Positions 43,829 through 55,489 of a stretch of 64,000 nt of DNA are shown piece after piece. The translations under genes and the position numbers were made by a program. The stretch comes from Trichopria drosophilae (Eukaryota > Arthropoda > Insecta > Hymenoptera > Diapriidae), in assembly GCA_030407085.1 (NCBI GenBank), contig CM059585.1, forward strand, positions 64,963,501 through 65,027,500, given 5' to 3'. Position 1 is the stretch's first letter. Each line of letters starts with the position of its first letter. The notes beneath the pieces were generated by a model that saw only the letters and a program-made list of their open reading frames with translations, was not told the DNA's origin and did not search any database.

Positions 43829-45818
43829 ACACGGAAAAAAGGGATCCCGCCTTTCCGTATCAACAATGGTGCACCGACCATAAGAGTACGGCGCTGTGAG
43901 CGCCACTGGAAAGAACGAACCCTCTCCATTTAAATACGAGACTGAGTGAGCATCAGTTTTTTAGTGCACACGAGCATCAAGATTCTCATTAGGGTTACCA
44001 GACGTATTCATTTATAACTGGATGCTCTAACTCTAAAACTATGAGCTTCTATAAGAAAATGCTAAGAATGAGTTGTTTTGAAAAAGTAATTTATTTGATA
44101 ATAGGTGTATGAGAATCTATCATCCGGCGTTGCTTAATACATATTTCATAATCATGTTGAATGCATCGATTCTCCGTTTAACCCATTAACGCCTGAAATG
44201 ACAATTTTTATACTTCATTTTCAAACAAGTATTTCGTATCAAAATCAAATTTGAAACAATTGAGAGGTACGTATCCTACTATTTTCAAGGTCGCTCTTCA
44301 AGATTCCGAGGTCAAAATTGAGTTTCAGCCATCAGCAATTCCAATATGGCGCCGAATATGAAAAAGATTTCCAAAAAATTGGGAATTTTTTATTCTTATC
44401 AATTTTTTTCGAGCTATTAGAATATTGGAATTTTATTGAAACCTTGCATAATGGTACATAAAATAGTTGAATTTTAAGACAAAATTTTACTTTTATACTC
44501 TACATCATTCTAACGACCTCAAAATGGCGTAAACAATGAAAATTTCTTTGAGAAATTTCTGGACGCTCTAACTCAAAAACTATGAACTTTAAAAAAAATG
44601 CCTAGAATGAAAAGTTCTTAAAATTCATCAAGCGATATAGTGGAATTTTTTCAAAATTTTTTGATGATATTTTGAGAAATTTTTTTTCAACATTTTTTTC
44701 AAAATTGTAATACATTTACAAAAAATTCTGAAAAAAATTTAGTGTGTTCTCTGATGAATTGTAAGAGTTATTTGTTTTTTTGCAATTTTTTCGAAAAGTT
44801 GATAGTTTTCGAGGAAATGAATTTCAAATATTATAGTTTAGGATATTTTCCCCCAAAGAACTATCAACTTTTGGCAAAAATTGCAAAGGACAAAAAACTC
44901 GTAGAATTCATAAGTGAATACACCAAATTTTTTTTCAGAATTTTTCATAAATAAATTATAATTAAAAAAAAAATTCCTCTACATTTTGCTCACCCGTGTA
45001 ACAAAAAACATAATTCTTTCAAGAATATGTTTAATTTTACGTTTGTAGAAAAGTTTCCATTTTAGCGTAAAACCCCTTTCTTTTCATTTGTCACATTTCA
45101 TGGATATAAGACTCACACAAACAAAAATATTAAACGAAAATTAATTTTATATCAAATAAATTACTTATTTTTATTTTCATAATCATGTTGAATGTATTGA
45201 TTGTCCGGATCAGTGATATGTTGGATGAAATAATTTCTTATTAATTAAATATTTACGCAGTGTGTTATATATTTTTTTTAAATACAATATTATTTTTGTT
45301 AAATTAATGTTTTTATTCATAATTAATAAACTATATTTAGTTCTGATAATAATGGACATGGTCATCGAAACGTCAAAAAAAAAATTGGTGTGAAACTATT
45401 TCATCCAACATGTCACTGATCAGGACAATCGATGCATTCAACATGATTATGAAATATGTATTAAGCAACGCCGGATGATAGATTCACCTATACATACACC
45501 TATTATCAAATAAATTACTTTTTCAAAACAACTCATTCTTAGCATTTTTTTATAGAAGCTCATAGTTTTAGAGTTAGAGCGTCCGGTTGTAAATTAATAC
45601 ATCTGGTAACACTAATGAAAATCTTGATGCTCGTGTGCACTCAAAAAACTGATGCTCACTCAGCCTCGTATTTAAATGGAGAGGGTTCGTTCTTTCCAGT
45701 AGCGCTCGCAGCGCCGTACTCTCATGGTCGGTGCACCATTGTGGATACGGAAAGGCGGGATCCCTATTACCAGCGCACGCGCTGCCCTGACTGTATATGC
45801 GCGGGCTTTTTTCCGTGT
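43829..45818. mobile_element. long-TIR element, ~2.0 kb, no transposase
   Basis: The ends ACACGGAAAAAAG (43829) and CTTTTTTCCGTGT (to 45818) start inverted repeats of about 350 bp (43829-44178 with ~45430-45818), containing for example GGTGCACCGACCATAAGAGT versus its complement. The right arm has an extra ~40 bp near its end. Between the arms lies another inverted repeat of ~90-bp arms (44730-44820 and 44860-44945) and a piggyBac-like TTTAACCCATTAACGCC at 44181. No coding signal. Only 4 bp separate it from the MITE at 43119. Confidence 0.75.
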
Positions 45819-46605
45819 ACTATAATATCCAGGATGAGCTTTTTGTCTCATACATTTAAATATCTCAATAAATACGTATTGTACGAAATAATGTTTGAAA
45901 CACGTTTATTTATTTATTATTTGATCACAGCGATATCTATCGCGAATTAGAAAAAAGTGACCGGAATTTACAAGATCGGCTTTCTCTCTCGAAAATGTAC
46001 ATTTATTTTTACATATATATTTTTATATAAACATATTTTACCCCTTCGCTGCAGATGACAAACATCTTTGTCATTTAGGACTTTTATCTGACCGCGGCAA
46101 ATACGCAAACCCTTGTCATTTCATAAATTAGTCCAATGAAGTCAATAATGTATCCATTTAAAAACTTCACCATGTCTAGGCAGTCCAATGTATACTGAAT
46201 AACATGCTGTTGCCCTTTTTCAAAAACATGATGTCAAGAAAAAGATATAAGTTCTTAAAATATGATGCATTGTAAAAATCTTTGTCAGGAGCTATGACAT
46301 CGTATTAGATCAATTTCGGCTTAAAAATTAATTAAACCGATTTAAACTCGATACACGCGGGTTTTCGAAGCCGCTGATTACAAATATGACGATATATTTT
46401 GAAAATTAAAAATGGCGGATCCAATATAGCGGGAATATTTTTCAAAAAATGATCTTAGCCTTCCCCATGAGTTTCGATATACAATATCTACTTACACACT
46501 TTACCACTAGGAGATTGGAGAAAGGCCTTTAAAGTGCACTGATATTTTTATACATTTTACTTTTTTTAATTTTTCGTTTGTTTTTCTGTTTTATGTTTCT
46601 TGTTT
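45819..46605. other. no gene seen
   Basis: AT-rich; contains AAAATGGCGGATCCAATATA at ~46408, a member of the dispersed motif. Confidence 0.4.
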
Positions 46606-46609
46606 TTAA

Positions 46610-47415
46610 GGTAGTTCTTACGAAACCCCGTTTATTCACCATCAACACGAAATTTAGAGAAAAAATATTTGAATACGTAATGCGTCCCTGTGTGAAATCT
46701 GATGGTCATTGACCGTGTAGTTACTGAGAAAAGCGTATATAAAATGTGATTTTTTACTATGACAGCTTATGCGTGATTTCAGACCTAAAAATGTGACGAT
46801 TTTTACTAAAACTCTTTTATTACATTCACGGTCGAAACAAAAAACGGTATAAGTGTAGGTTAAACTATTAAGAACATAATATTTAAAGCTGAATAGAATT
46901 CACCGTATAGTTTCTCCATAATAATTTTAGAAAATCATGATTTTGTGGCAAAATTTTCTCGATCACGTCAGAACGTTGATTTGGCAACGTTCCGCACTCG
47001 GCATCTTTTGCGCATGTACAATACATATGGAATGTCAGTTGGGTTAGGTGTTCTGTTGACGAGTGAACACGCGATTTTTTTTAATAAATCTTTATGTCGG
47101 AGCTGATTTGACATGGTTCCTGTAGATATTATTTAGGATTTCCAATTAGATATGTTTTTATGTATACACACACACACACCCACATATCTCGTTTTGATTC
47201 GCAACGTTGCCGTATCTAATTGTTTACTTAATATATTAGTCAAATGGGAGATTTATTATTATTTAAACATTAATTATAATAACATTTACACTCGTGGCTT
47301 TATCGTGTACAGAGTTATAAAAATATTTTATGATTTATGATCAATCAAATTTGGTGAAATATGAACTTTATTTTTTCGTCTCGTGCTTGACCTGTTCAGT
47401 AGGGTAAGAACTACC
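46610..47415. mobile_element. MITE with TTAA target duplication, 806 bp
   Basis: GGTAGTTCTTAC at 46610 and GTAAGAACTACC ending at 47415 are perfect inverted repeats, each flanked by TTAA (46606-46609 and 47416-47419). TTAA duplication is the hallmark of piggyBac-type transposition, although the ends differ from the CCC ends of the piggyBac copy at 54855. No coding capacity. Confidence 0.85.
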
Positions 47416-48181
47416 TTAAAACAAAAACTTGTTAAATACTGAACTCCAGAAACCTATTTTTTCCCACATGTCACACGATAACTCGGTAGTGTTTCAAAAC
47501 ATAAATTTTGAAATTTACAGGGTATACTCTAGATAGATATCCGCAAATAATAAACTGTAAAAGATCTCTAAAAATTAAAATTATAGATGTGTATCTGAAG
47601 AAGCGAAGAAATTATTTAGTAAAAACAAAAAATTCGGCATAAATATTCTATAAATATTTGCGAGTGTTCTTATTGCTCTAACAACCTGCTACGAGCAGCA
47701 TTTTTATCAGACAACAAAGCGAGCTATCCTGCGCTCTACGGGAAACCTATGAATGACAAATTGTCGTAATTTTGAACATGCAGAAACTGACATAAGATTC
47801 GTGATCAGTTTGAATTTTAATTAAGGTGTCCGCCATATTGAATCTGACATTTTAAATTTTCTAAATCTGACTTCATATTCGTATTCGCCGTCCTGAAAAC
47901 CCCCAAGAAGCAAGTATAAAGTGAAACGGTTGGATTTTAGAATATTTGTCTGCCATATTCAATCCGCCATTTTCAATTTTAGAAATCTGCTCCATACAAT
48001 ATGATAACTGTACGATTTCATTGTTGAAGAACACGTTGTTAATTAATAGATTATTAATGACATTCTGCGCCAATAAATTATTATTGATAATTTTTAAACT
48101 TAACAAAACTAGTAATTTATAAAAATTATTTGTTAATATTTTCTTATTACACGAATGGTTTAATGATGATTTTTGGCTTAC
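47416..48181. other. intronic spacer with a doubled motif
   Basis: By position this is Rab5 intron. At 47826-47912 and again near 47947-48000 it contains GCCATATTGAATCTGACATT-like sequence followed by CTGACTTCATATTCG, similar to 36167-36248. No other feature. Confidence 0.45.
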
Positions 48182-48333
48182 TTGATTTGTTATGTCATAC
48201 ACGACTATAGCTGCCTGAGCTCCACGGTAATACATCGGGGCAAGGCTGTGATAACGCTCTTGACCTGCTGTATCCCAAATCTCAAACTTAACCGTAGTTT
48301 CATCCAAACAGACCGTTTGCGTCAGGAATGCAG
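48182..48333 (-). CDS. internal exon of the small GTPase Rab5
   Basis: On the minus strand the exon starts after TTTAATAG (acceptor) and ends before GTAAGCC (donor), 152 bp. It enters with two bases of a split Ala codon and encodes [20 protein letters not shown], then [20 protein letters not shown] and [17 protein letters not shown] is the G3 box that contacts the nucleotide gamma phosphate, and the next residues are switch II. The wording is Rab5-specific; Rab5 directs early endosome fusion. The two neighbouring exons (P-loop exon upstream, NKAD exon downstream) were not found, so introns on both sides are long and filled with transposons. There are no stops or shifts, unlike everything around it. 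A processed copy is unlikely because both splice sites are intact. Confidence 0.9.
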
Positions 48334-48569
48334 CTATTAAAAGTAATAAGTATAAATTACAATTCTAAATACAAGTAACATTGTACTTAAATGCAATATA
48401 CAAAATAAAATATGTATGAAGGGATATCTGCACAGTAATTATAAAATCGATTAGCGACGTAGACGGAAAGCGTAGGTCTATATTACGTCCCTAATGGCGA
48501 GGATAGAATTAACATAGGAGTTGGTTAAAAATAATATTACATCAATAGGAAGTCCTTTTTCCATAGAGT

Positions 48570-49080
48570 AATAACGAGAAAATTTCATCTATTCAGTAAA
48601 AACTCCGCATTTTCCAATTATTAACTAATTTCAAACAAATAAATCAGTCGTGTGCCGCATTTTCATGTATTAGGTAATGTTTGTCAATATGTTTTCTATA
48701 ATTCACAATAATTTTTTAGGACTCTCGACCATGTTAGACCTCGCACTACCCATACAATTTCATCTATTCTGTAAAAACTCCGAAATTCCAATTGTTAATT
48801 AATTTTAAACAAAGAAATCAGTCGCCTGCCGCATTTCGGGTATTACCATTTACCGTGCCAAGCCTCGTAATGTCGAGAAAATCTCATATTTTCTGTTAGA
48901 ACTGCACATTTGCCATGATTTAACTAATTTTAGACAAATAAATCAGTCTTGTGAGACATTTTAACGCATTATGTACTGTTTATCTAAATGTGTATGATAA
49001 TTCTTGCACATTTGTTAGGATTCCTTGTCGTGTCTGGCCTTCTAATATCGAGAAAGTAACATGTTTTCAGCAAGAAATAA
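48570..49080. repeat. degenerate ~187-bp tandem repeats
   Basis: GAGAAAATTTCATCTATTCA-type starts recur at about 48570, 48757, 48873 and 49060, each followed by AACTCCGCATTT and AAATAAATCAGTC blocks. Spacings are 187, ~118 and 187; copies differ by many changes and one is shortened. They lie in the upstream intron of Rab5. Confidence 0.6.
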
Positions 49081-49679
49081 AAATGGTAAAATTTCAACAA
49101 GCTTTTATATAAATAAATATGGAATGTGGGGCTAATTTCACTATCATAAAAAGATGTATATTCTTCCTACATCACGGCGACATGTAAAAAATTCTGCGAA
49201 AGAGAGAGGTGAATATTATTCACATCCTTCCAGTAGTAGTACATAAAAAATAGGTTGAATGTTATTATGGGATGGGGGGGGGGGGAGTTAATGAAGGTCC
49301 CAGTCGCGTCGAGAACTTTGTATAGGAGATGCATGGGTCGTGGAATAATTTATCCCTCTACTTGGTATATGCCTTTTTGCCGATTTGGTTCACCAAGCCC
49401 CTTTTGATAGAATTGAGTATTTTTCACCGAACTTGTCAACAAGTAAAATTTTATTAAAACCACTATATCCTTTTTCATTCAGTGTGAATATAGTCTAGAG
49501 AATTTAAGTAGAGGCTCGTGTCATATAAAAACATAGTATAATGTATGCCAGAGTGTATGGAATAATATATGGATACTATATAGTCATGTTTTATGATCTT
49601 CATTGATACAACCGGCCATAAGTATAAATAATATGAAAATCGTGGTTAATAGGTATGCCTATAAAAAGATATTTTTGTC
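49081..49679. other. no gene seen
   Basis: Contains a G run at ~49268-49285 and AT-rich sequence. Confidence 0.4.
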
Positions 49680-51944
49680 AGATTTTTCGGGTCTAAACCG
49701 GAGCCACAAAAAATTCTTGAATTTTTCAATGATATTTTAGGTTATCAAGGTCACATTTGGCCAACTTCTAAATAATAATTTTGGTGTACTTTTTCCGTTC
49801 TTTCGAATGCCGATGTTAGAATTACCATTCTCGAACCGGAACATGCTCAAAATTTGAAAAAAAAAACAAAAACGATTTTTTCGCATATTTCCCAATTTAT
49901 TGATACATAACCTCAAAATTATACAGTTCAATAGGTATTAGAATACCCAAAAATACTCTAAGACTCTCTGTCGCGTGTAAACAGTTTTTAGAATCAAGTA
50001 ATACGTTGCTGTCGCTGCAAAAGTCCTTATTATAGCAGTTTTAGGTATAGGAATACTTAATATTATTAGAATGATATTAATCATTATAATTAATGCTAAA
50101 AATAACTAAATATTTCTGATAGTAATTAAGATAACATTTATCAAAAAGTTATAAATATGTTCATTTTTTCATGAAAATAGTAAAATAATGATTTATTACG
50201 TGACAAAATTACATCAATTAACACTTTTAAGAGTTTTAACATCTAAGTAGGATGTTGTTAATCTTTGTCACAGTCGTCTGTAACTTCAGTTCAGTATGTA
50301 TTCAGTTGAACTGAGCAAGGAGTCCCAGGGACACGCTTACCAACCTACTTTGCAATCGATCGAAACACGAACGGGTAAGAATCGAACAACTTGGGTGTAC
50401 ACCCAACTGCAACGATTCGTTCCTTCAGGTCATCTGCTGTCTTTGGTTTTAACGTAAAGACATATACATATAGGTGAAAACAAAGACAGCATGTCGACCG
50501 GAAGGTAAAGGTACGCATCGTCGGAGCGAGATTCTGTCACAAGTTTGTATTGTGGATAGAGGTTTTAAGGACGTGATATCATATTTAGAAAGTCTTGGTT
50601 TTAAGATTGTCATGACCGCCTTGAAAAAAAAGGCCCAACTTGACAACAATAGTATCTACTGAATCTCAATATGTTGAGAAATTGAGATGGGTAGTAGAAG
50701 CCGTTCCCTAGGAAAAAAAAATAAGCTTCTTCATGAGCAGTGGGATAACAAACTTTTACCAAAAGCTGGTTCATATTATAGAATCGCATGTTTTCTTAAC
50801 AACCGTTTCGGAAAGCGTTTGAATAGCGATAAAAATGACGATGGGTTGTAAGATATAATCATCGAAAGGATGTTAAATTCAAATCAAACTGAGAATACTT
50901 TGGCCTCAAAATCTGAGGCAGCCAGATTGTCTAGACGACCCACTACTACCACCAAGCTAACATCTGAAGAAATTACGGACTTTCCGGAGATGACTGAAAC
51001 TGAATTCAAAATATTTTTTTTTAACCTATCAATTAGGCCAAGCCGTCTCTTATCTAACAGAGTTAATGAACGAGAGTGATAATATCAATTTGAAGTATAT
51101 TCACATGAAACCAAACCTTATTAAATTATTAATAAGGTCTAGACATATAAATAGTAAGACCCATAATGCTATGTTGAGTACAAACCTAATTCAATAGGAT
51201 ACAGCGGTATTCTACGACATGCTTGCGATTGTGCCAATGGATTGCGAACTGTAGGTTCCTGTTCTCACATTGCAGCAGTCATATATTATCTTAGTAATGC
51301 TAGATACAAATAAAAAATTATTAGACCAGCGAAAATTCTCACGAATTTATTTTCTAGAAAATAGATTGATCCAGTTTTATTATAATCATTTTCTAGTTAA
51401 ATGTTTGAAAAATCTTATAATTGTTACTAGATGTAATTTTGTCACGTAATAAATCATTATTTTACTATTTTCAGGAAAAAATGAACATATTTATAACTTT
51501 TTAATAAACCTTATCTTAATTTCTATCAGAAATATTTACTTATTTTTAGTATTAATTATAATAATTAATATCATTCCAATAATATGATTTTTTCCCATAA
51601 CTAAAAACTGGTTGAACAAGGACTTTTGCAGCGACAGAAAAGTAATACTTGATTCTAAAAACTGATTAGACGTGACAGAAAGTCCTGGAGTTTTTTTGGA
51701 TGTTCTAATACCTATTGAATTATATAATTTTGATGTTATGTACCAATAAAGTACGTTTTTTTTTTCAAATTTTGAGCATGTTCCGGTTCGAAAATGATAA
51801 TTCTAACATCATCATTCGAAAGTACGGGAAAAAGTACACAAAAAATTGTTATTTAGAAGTTGGCCAAATATGACCTTCATAACCTAAAATATCATTGAAA
51901 AATTCAAGAATTTTTTGTGGCTCCGGTTTATACCCGAAAAATCT
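49680..51944. mobile_element. DNA transposon with ~530-bp inverted repeats
   Basis: The left arm (49680-50218) and right arm (51425-51944) are inverted copies of each other over almost their full length; shared pieces include GATTTTTCGGGT, CCGGAGCCACAAAAAATTC and ATTACGTGACAAAATTACAT. Between them lies a broken transposase of the DDE plus SWIM type (50536-51313). The arms differ by scattered changes only. Target duplication was not resolved; AT-rich flanks. Confidence 0.85.
50536..51313 (+). pseudogene. DDE transposase with SWIM finger, second relic
   Basis: VCIVDRGFKDVISYLESLGF (second Asp) is encoded at ~50545-50605. After frameshifts come KLRWVVEA-like text (EIEMG, then VEA in another frame), DNKLLPKAGSYYRIACFLNN, and the frame 50870-51079 with LTSEEITDFPEMTETEFKI. 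The end reads LRHACDCANGLRTVGSCSHI, a SWIM finger (CxC...CxH), and AAVIYYLSNARYK before a stop at 51311. The order and motifs match the ORF at 21538-22416, with low but clear similarity. The N-terminus is missing. Confidence 0.7.
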
Positions 51945-52976
51945 AAAAATAATCACGGTATTTTCTCACTCGAAAACACACGTTCACGAATTTTTTCAGA
52001 TTATTTGGATCAAACAGCAGAGCAAGAGAATTTTTTTTTCTAAAAAACACGTTTTTTACGATAGGAGCAACGTACTATCACCTAGGAGGTTGACAATTTG
52101 GCTAAAGAGGTTATTAAATATGTCCTTTCTAATGGCCAATTCAAAATAAAAATCCAGGCGGGGACAGTTTTGTCCTTTTTATCCCGCTAAAGCCTTTCGT
52201 TTGTATTTTTATTTGTAACTTAAGCTAGTTGTCAAGTCTAAACTGTATTTCATTTCTTATTTTTTTAAATGTCTTAAATATTTATTTCACTATTCTTCTT
52301 TCTTGCATTTTCTGTTGCTTGCCAGATGTTGTAGAGAAAGAACGTTTTATGGCTTGGACTCGCTCGGTCGTCTTTTTTTAGTATTATAAATTTGTCAGAA
52401 CGTAACAATATTATACATCATTGCCAAAACGTTTTCATTGACTTACTATATTAAAAATGAGACATGTCCCACTTGTACAGAATTCCAAAAAGTTATTCGA
52501 AACGCGAGTACATGTCATGTATTTATGCTGAGATATTTGAATATATATTAAAAATTAATTTTCGTATATTACCTCTGTAATTAATTTATCAGTTCACTGT
52601 CGCAAATGTACATGCAACAAACGACAACATTCCAGACATTTCAAAAACTATTCATTTTCGAATAAGATCTTTAGTATTAAGAGCAGTTAATATTTTCGTT
52701 TTCTCTTTTCAGAACTAGAATACGTTGTAATCGTTGATTTTCTACGGATTCTTTATTGATTCTATGGAGCTTCCGATTAAATAAGAGTTATCATAAGCTT
52801 TTGATCCTATTGCAAGAAACGAACCAATTTCCAAATCGCTGTTATCGTTTAAGAGTGAATAATAATTGGCTCATATTCTCGCGCTGGTAGGATTTACTTG
52901 TAACAATTTTGCCGTATATATTATATACATAGTGCACCGTTTAAAAATATAGTGTACTTCAAATCAAATCAAGTAA
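51945..52976. other. no gene seen
   Basis: AT-rich DNA without supported features. Confidence 0.4.
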
Positions 52977-53023
52977 ATTTCGATTGCCTGCCGAACGCTC
53001 TGCCAACTAAGCTACGCGTCCTC
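52977..53023 (-). pseudogene. 5' half of a tRNA
   Basis: On the minus strand: GGACGCGTAGCTTAGTTGGC then AGAGCGTTCGGCAGGCAATC, a perfect A box (TAGCTTAGTTGGCAGAGCG) and D arm up to the anticodon arm. The sequence then changes abruptly to TTACTTGATTTGATTTG instead of the variable and T arms. The break near the anticodon arm looks like a tRNA fragment joined to a LINE-like tail or a SINE 5' piece. Confidence 0.55.
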
Positions 53024-53189
53024 TGACCACTTCGCAACATTTATTTCGACATATTCAAAAAATCCAATCATCGTCAGGAAATGTGCTACCTAATTTAATA
53101 TATTGATTATACGATCGGCGCATTTTTGTTGTGATTTGCTCCACACTGTGTATGTCCAACAGAAAGAGAGAGATTGATTGCTTGATTAC

Positions 53190-54770
53190 ATTTTATTTAT
53201 GCATTGGCCACCAAAGGGCAGTGGATATACCATAATAATATGCTGTATTGACATAGCCAGAGAGATATGCGATGGCAAGAGTGGCGTAATCAAGGTGAGG
53301 GGTGATTAATGAATTTACAAGGGATAGTTTAATAGATGGAGGTGAAAATGAACTGCGGTATTTTAATCTATAGAGTACATTATGTACTTTAGACCAGATG
53401 CTATTAATGTGACGGTTCCATGAAAGGTCGGAAGTGATTATAACTCCTAGATCTTTCACTTTATCAGAATATGGTATTACATCAGTACCGACCATGATGT
53501 GTGGATGAGAGAGAGAGAGGGGGGGGGGGGCTCATTACATTAGTCTTAGTAGGATCGTAAGGTACAAAAATGACTTTAAACTAGTTGGCTCTCTATGCGT
53601 CCCGGAGCATTGTAAGCAAAGAAAAGAACGGAAAACTAAAAATAATAATAAAGAATATATTGGTGGTCTCGCGACTGTATCGAAGTCTCCGGAATATGGT
53701 CTTAATGTTGCTGATGAAGAGCATGGTTGCTTAGCTGGTAACTTGAGGAATATCAGTTGTAATATGCTTGGTTTGGGATGGTTGGGCATCAAGATTTAGT
53801 ATCGATTGAGTACGGTCAGATAGAAATGAAATCATCCGTCCTACTGCTGAATCCTCGAAGGCCATTTGTCGTAAACGCGTCAGGAATACTGTATGATTAA
53901 GGCTATTAAAGGCTTTCCAGAAATCAAACAGCAGCAAGACAGTTACGTAACCCTTATCTACACCAAGCCGAACGTCATCCAATAGATGTAATAAGCGCCA
54001 CATTGCTTAGGATGTAGTAGCCCTATTATTCTCTAGGTATCGGACTATTTGCTGTGAGATAAATGAATCAATGCCTTTAGAAAGATGCAGTAGGTTGACT
54101 ACTGGGCGAGTATAGGAAGGATTTAAAGGGGTGGAGATCTTCTTCACTGGAATAACATAAAATGATTTCCAGACCGATGAGAACATACTTGTTGACAATG
54201 AAAGGTGTAGGATGGCTTTGAGGCATGGGGTGATGACAGGTTGTTCGGATGTAATAGACGAAGGTTATCAGGGCTTAAACGGCGCGATGTTTTTAAGATG
54301 AGATGAGGGCTGCTAAGAGCCCTTGTGGCTTATAGCAGGCGACGTAAAGGACTAATGGGAATTTGATAAGGGTCGTAATAGGATATTGTTGCAGACGTCT
54401 TGATCGCATAATGGATGTGATAAGACTACTTGTTAGTAGTAACGGTATAGTGAAGATACTGATAAATGATGTAGGGCAGACTGTGATTCGCTGTTACTAA
54501 GACCAAATAATTCGCAAGCTTTACCAGAGACCACTAGGGCTCGATTCTTGGAGCAACTTATCCGCTAAATAACGGTTTTTAACATATTTTAAATCTCTTT
54601 CCATTTCACTCCTCATTGTTCTGTATTGCTCTAGGAATATGGGATTGTTTGATCTCCCGGGTAAACAATTTATCGTGCTTCTTACTTCTAGCTCGCAGTT
54701 CGGAAACCATCCGTGAGATATTACGACGCGTAATCTACTTAGTACATGGTGCATGATCATTTAGACGCTT
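53190..54770 (-). mobile_element. LINE-2A: truncated non-LTR retrotransposon
   Basis: Minus-strand pieces in order: linker (54760-54521, LEQYRTMRSEMERDLKYVKN), RT start (VIPVKKISTPLNPSYTRPVV), RT core (54003-53731: LLDDVRLGVDKGYVTVLLLF then DFWKAFNSLNHTVFL) and the thumb part (53495-53193: VKDLGVIITSDLSWNRHINS). The FADD box region between 53731 and 53495 is deleted. Same family as the copy at 59520-63720. It is 5'-truncated shortly before the piggyBac left end. Confidence 0.75.
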
Positions 54771-55489
54771 TATCGACACATTAATAGAAACCAGTAATAA
54801 TATTTACAAATTCGAAAGGTTGATAAGAAGATACGGTCGCAAGCCAATCGCATTCCCGAAGTCCGGAATGGCCATTTTTTCACTACAATTTTCAACTGTT
54901 GTATTTTGTGTGAAAAAAGGTTCTAAAAAATTTAGCATCAGGCATATCTTACGTAAAATTAACTGTACTTTCAGAAATCTACTACTAGATTTTTCAAAAA
55001 ATGCAACAATGAAAAATTATATGCAATTTAAAAAAAAATCCATTTTTCAAATGAATTTTTTTTATTTCGTCTTTTCACATTGAAATCGTTTTAGAATTCC
55101 TCTAAAGGGTAAAGAAATCGTGGCCTCAAGCCTTAAACTTTAAAATGTGCCTATGCCCATTTTGAAAATAAAGGAGAGTGAAAGCATCCCAAATAACGGA
55201 TCAAACACAATAAAATCAGCGAAAAATTCAGAAATTTTTTATTCGAAAACGATAGACTTTAGGAAAAAATGTTACAGAACAAAAAGTTCTTACAATTGAT
55301 CAATGAATACGCTGAATCTGAAATCCTAAAATTTTGAAAAATTAAAAAAATGTTCAAAAAGTTCTGTAAAAATTTCAGCTTATTCTTTGACTAATTCTAA
55401 GAACAAAAAGTTCAGTAACTTTTTTCCGAGAATCTGCTATTTTCAAATAAAAAATTCCTAAACTTTTCGATGATTACTTCGTGGTTTTC

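Noticed and set aside
44742..44954. 70-codon plus-strand frame in the long-TIR element
   Set aside because: It runs across an inverted repeat and is Phe/Lys-rich from AT composition.
47873..48307. 144-codon minus-strand frame as a complete protein
   Set aside because: Only the first ~42 codons are Rab5; after the GTAAGC donor at 48181 it is intron read-through.
50474..50662. 62-codon frame as an independent gene
   Set aside because: It is part of the broken DDE transposase.
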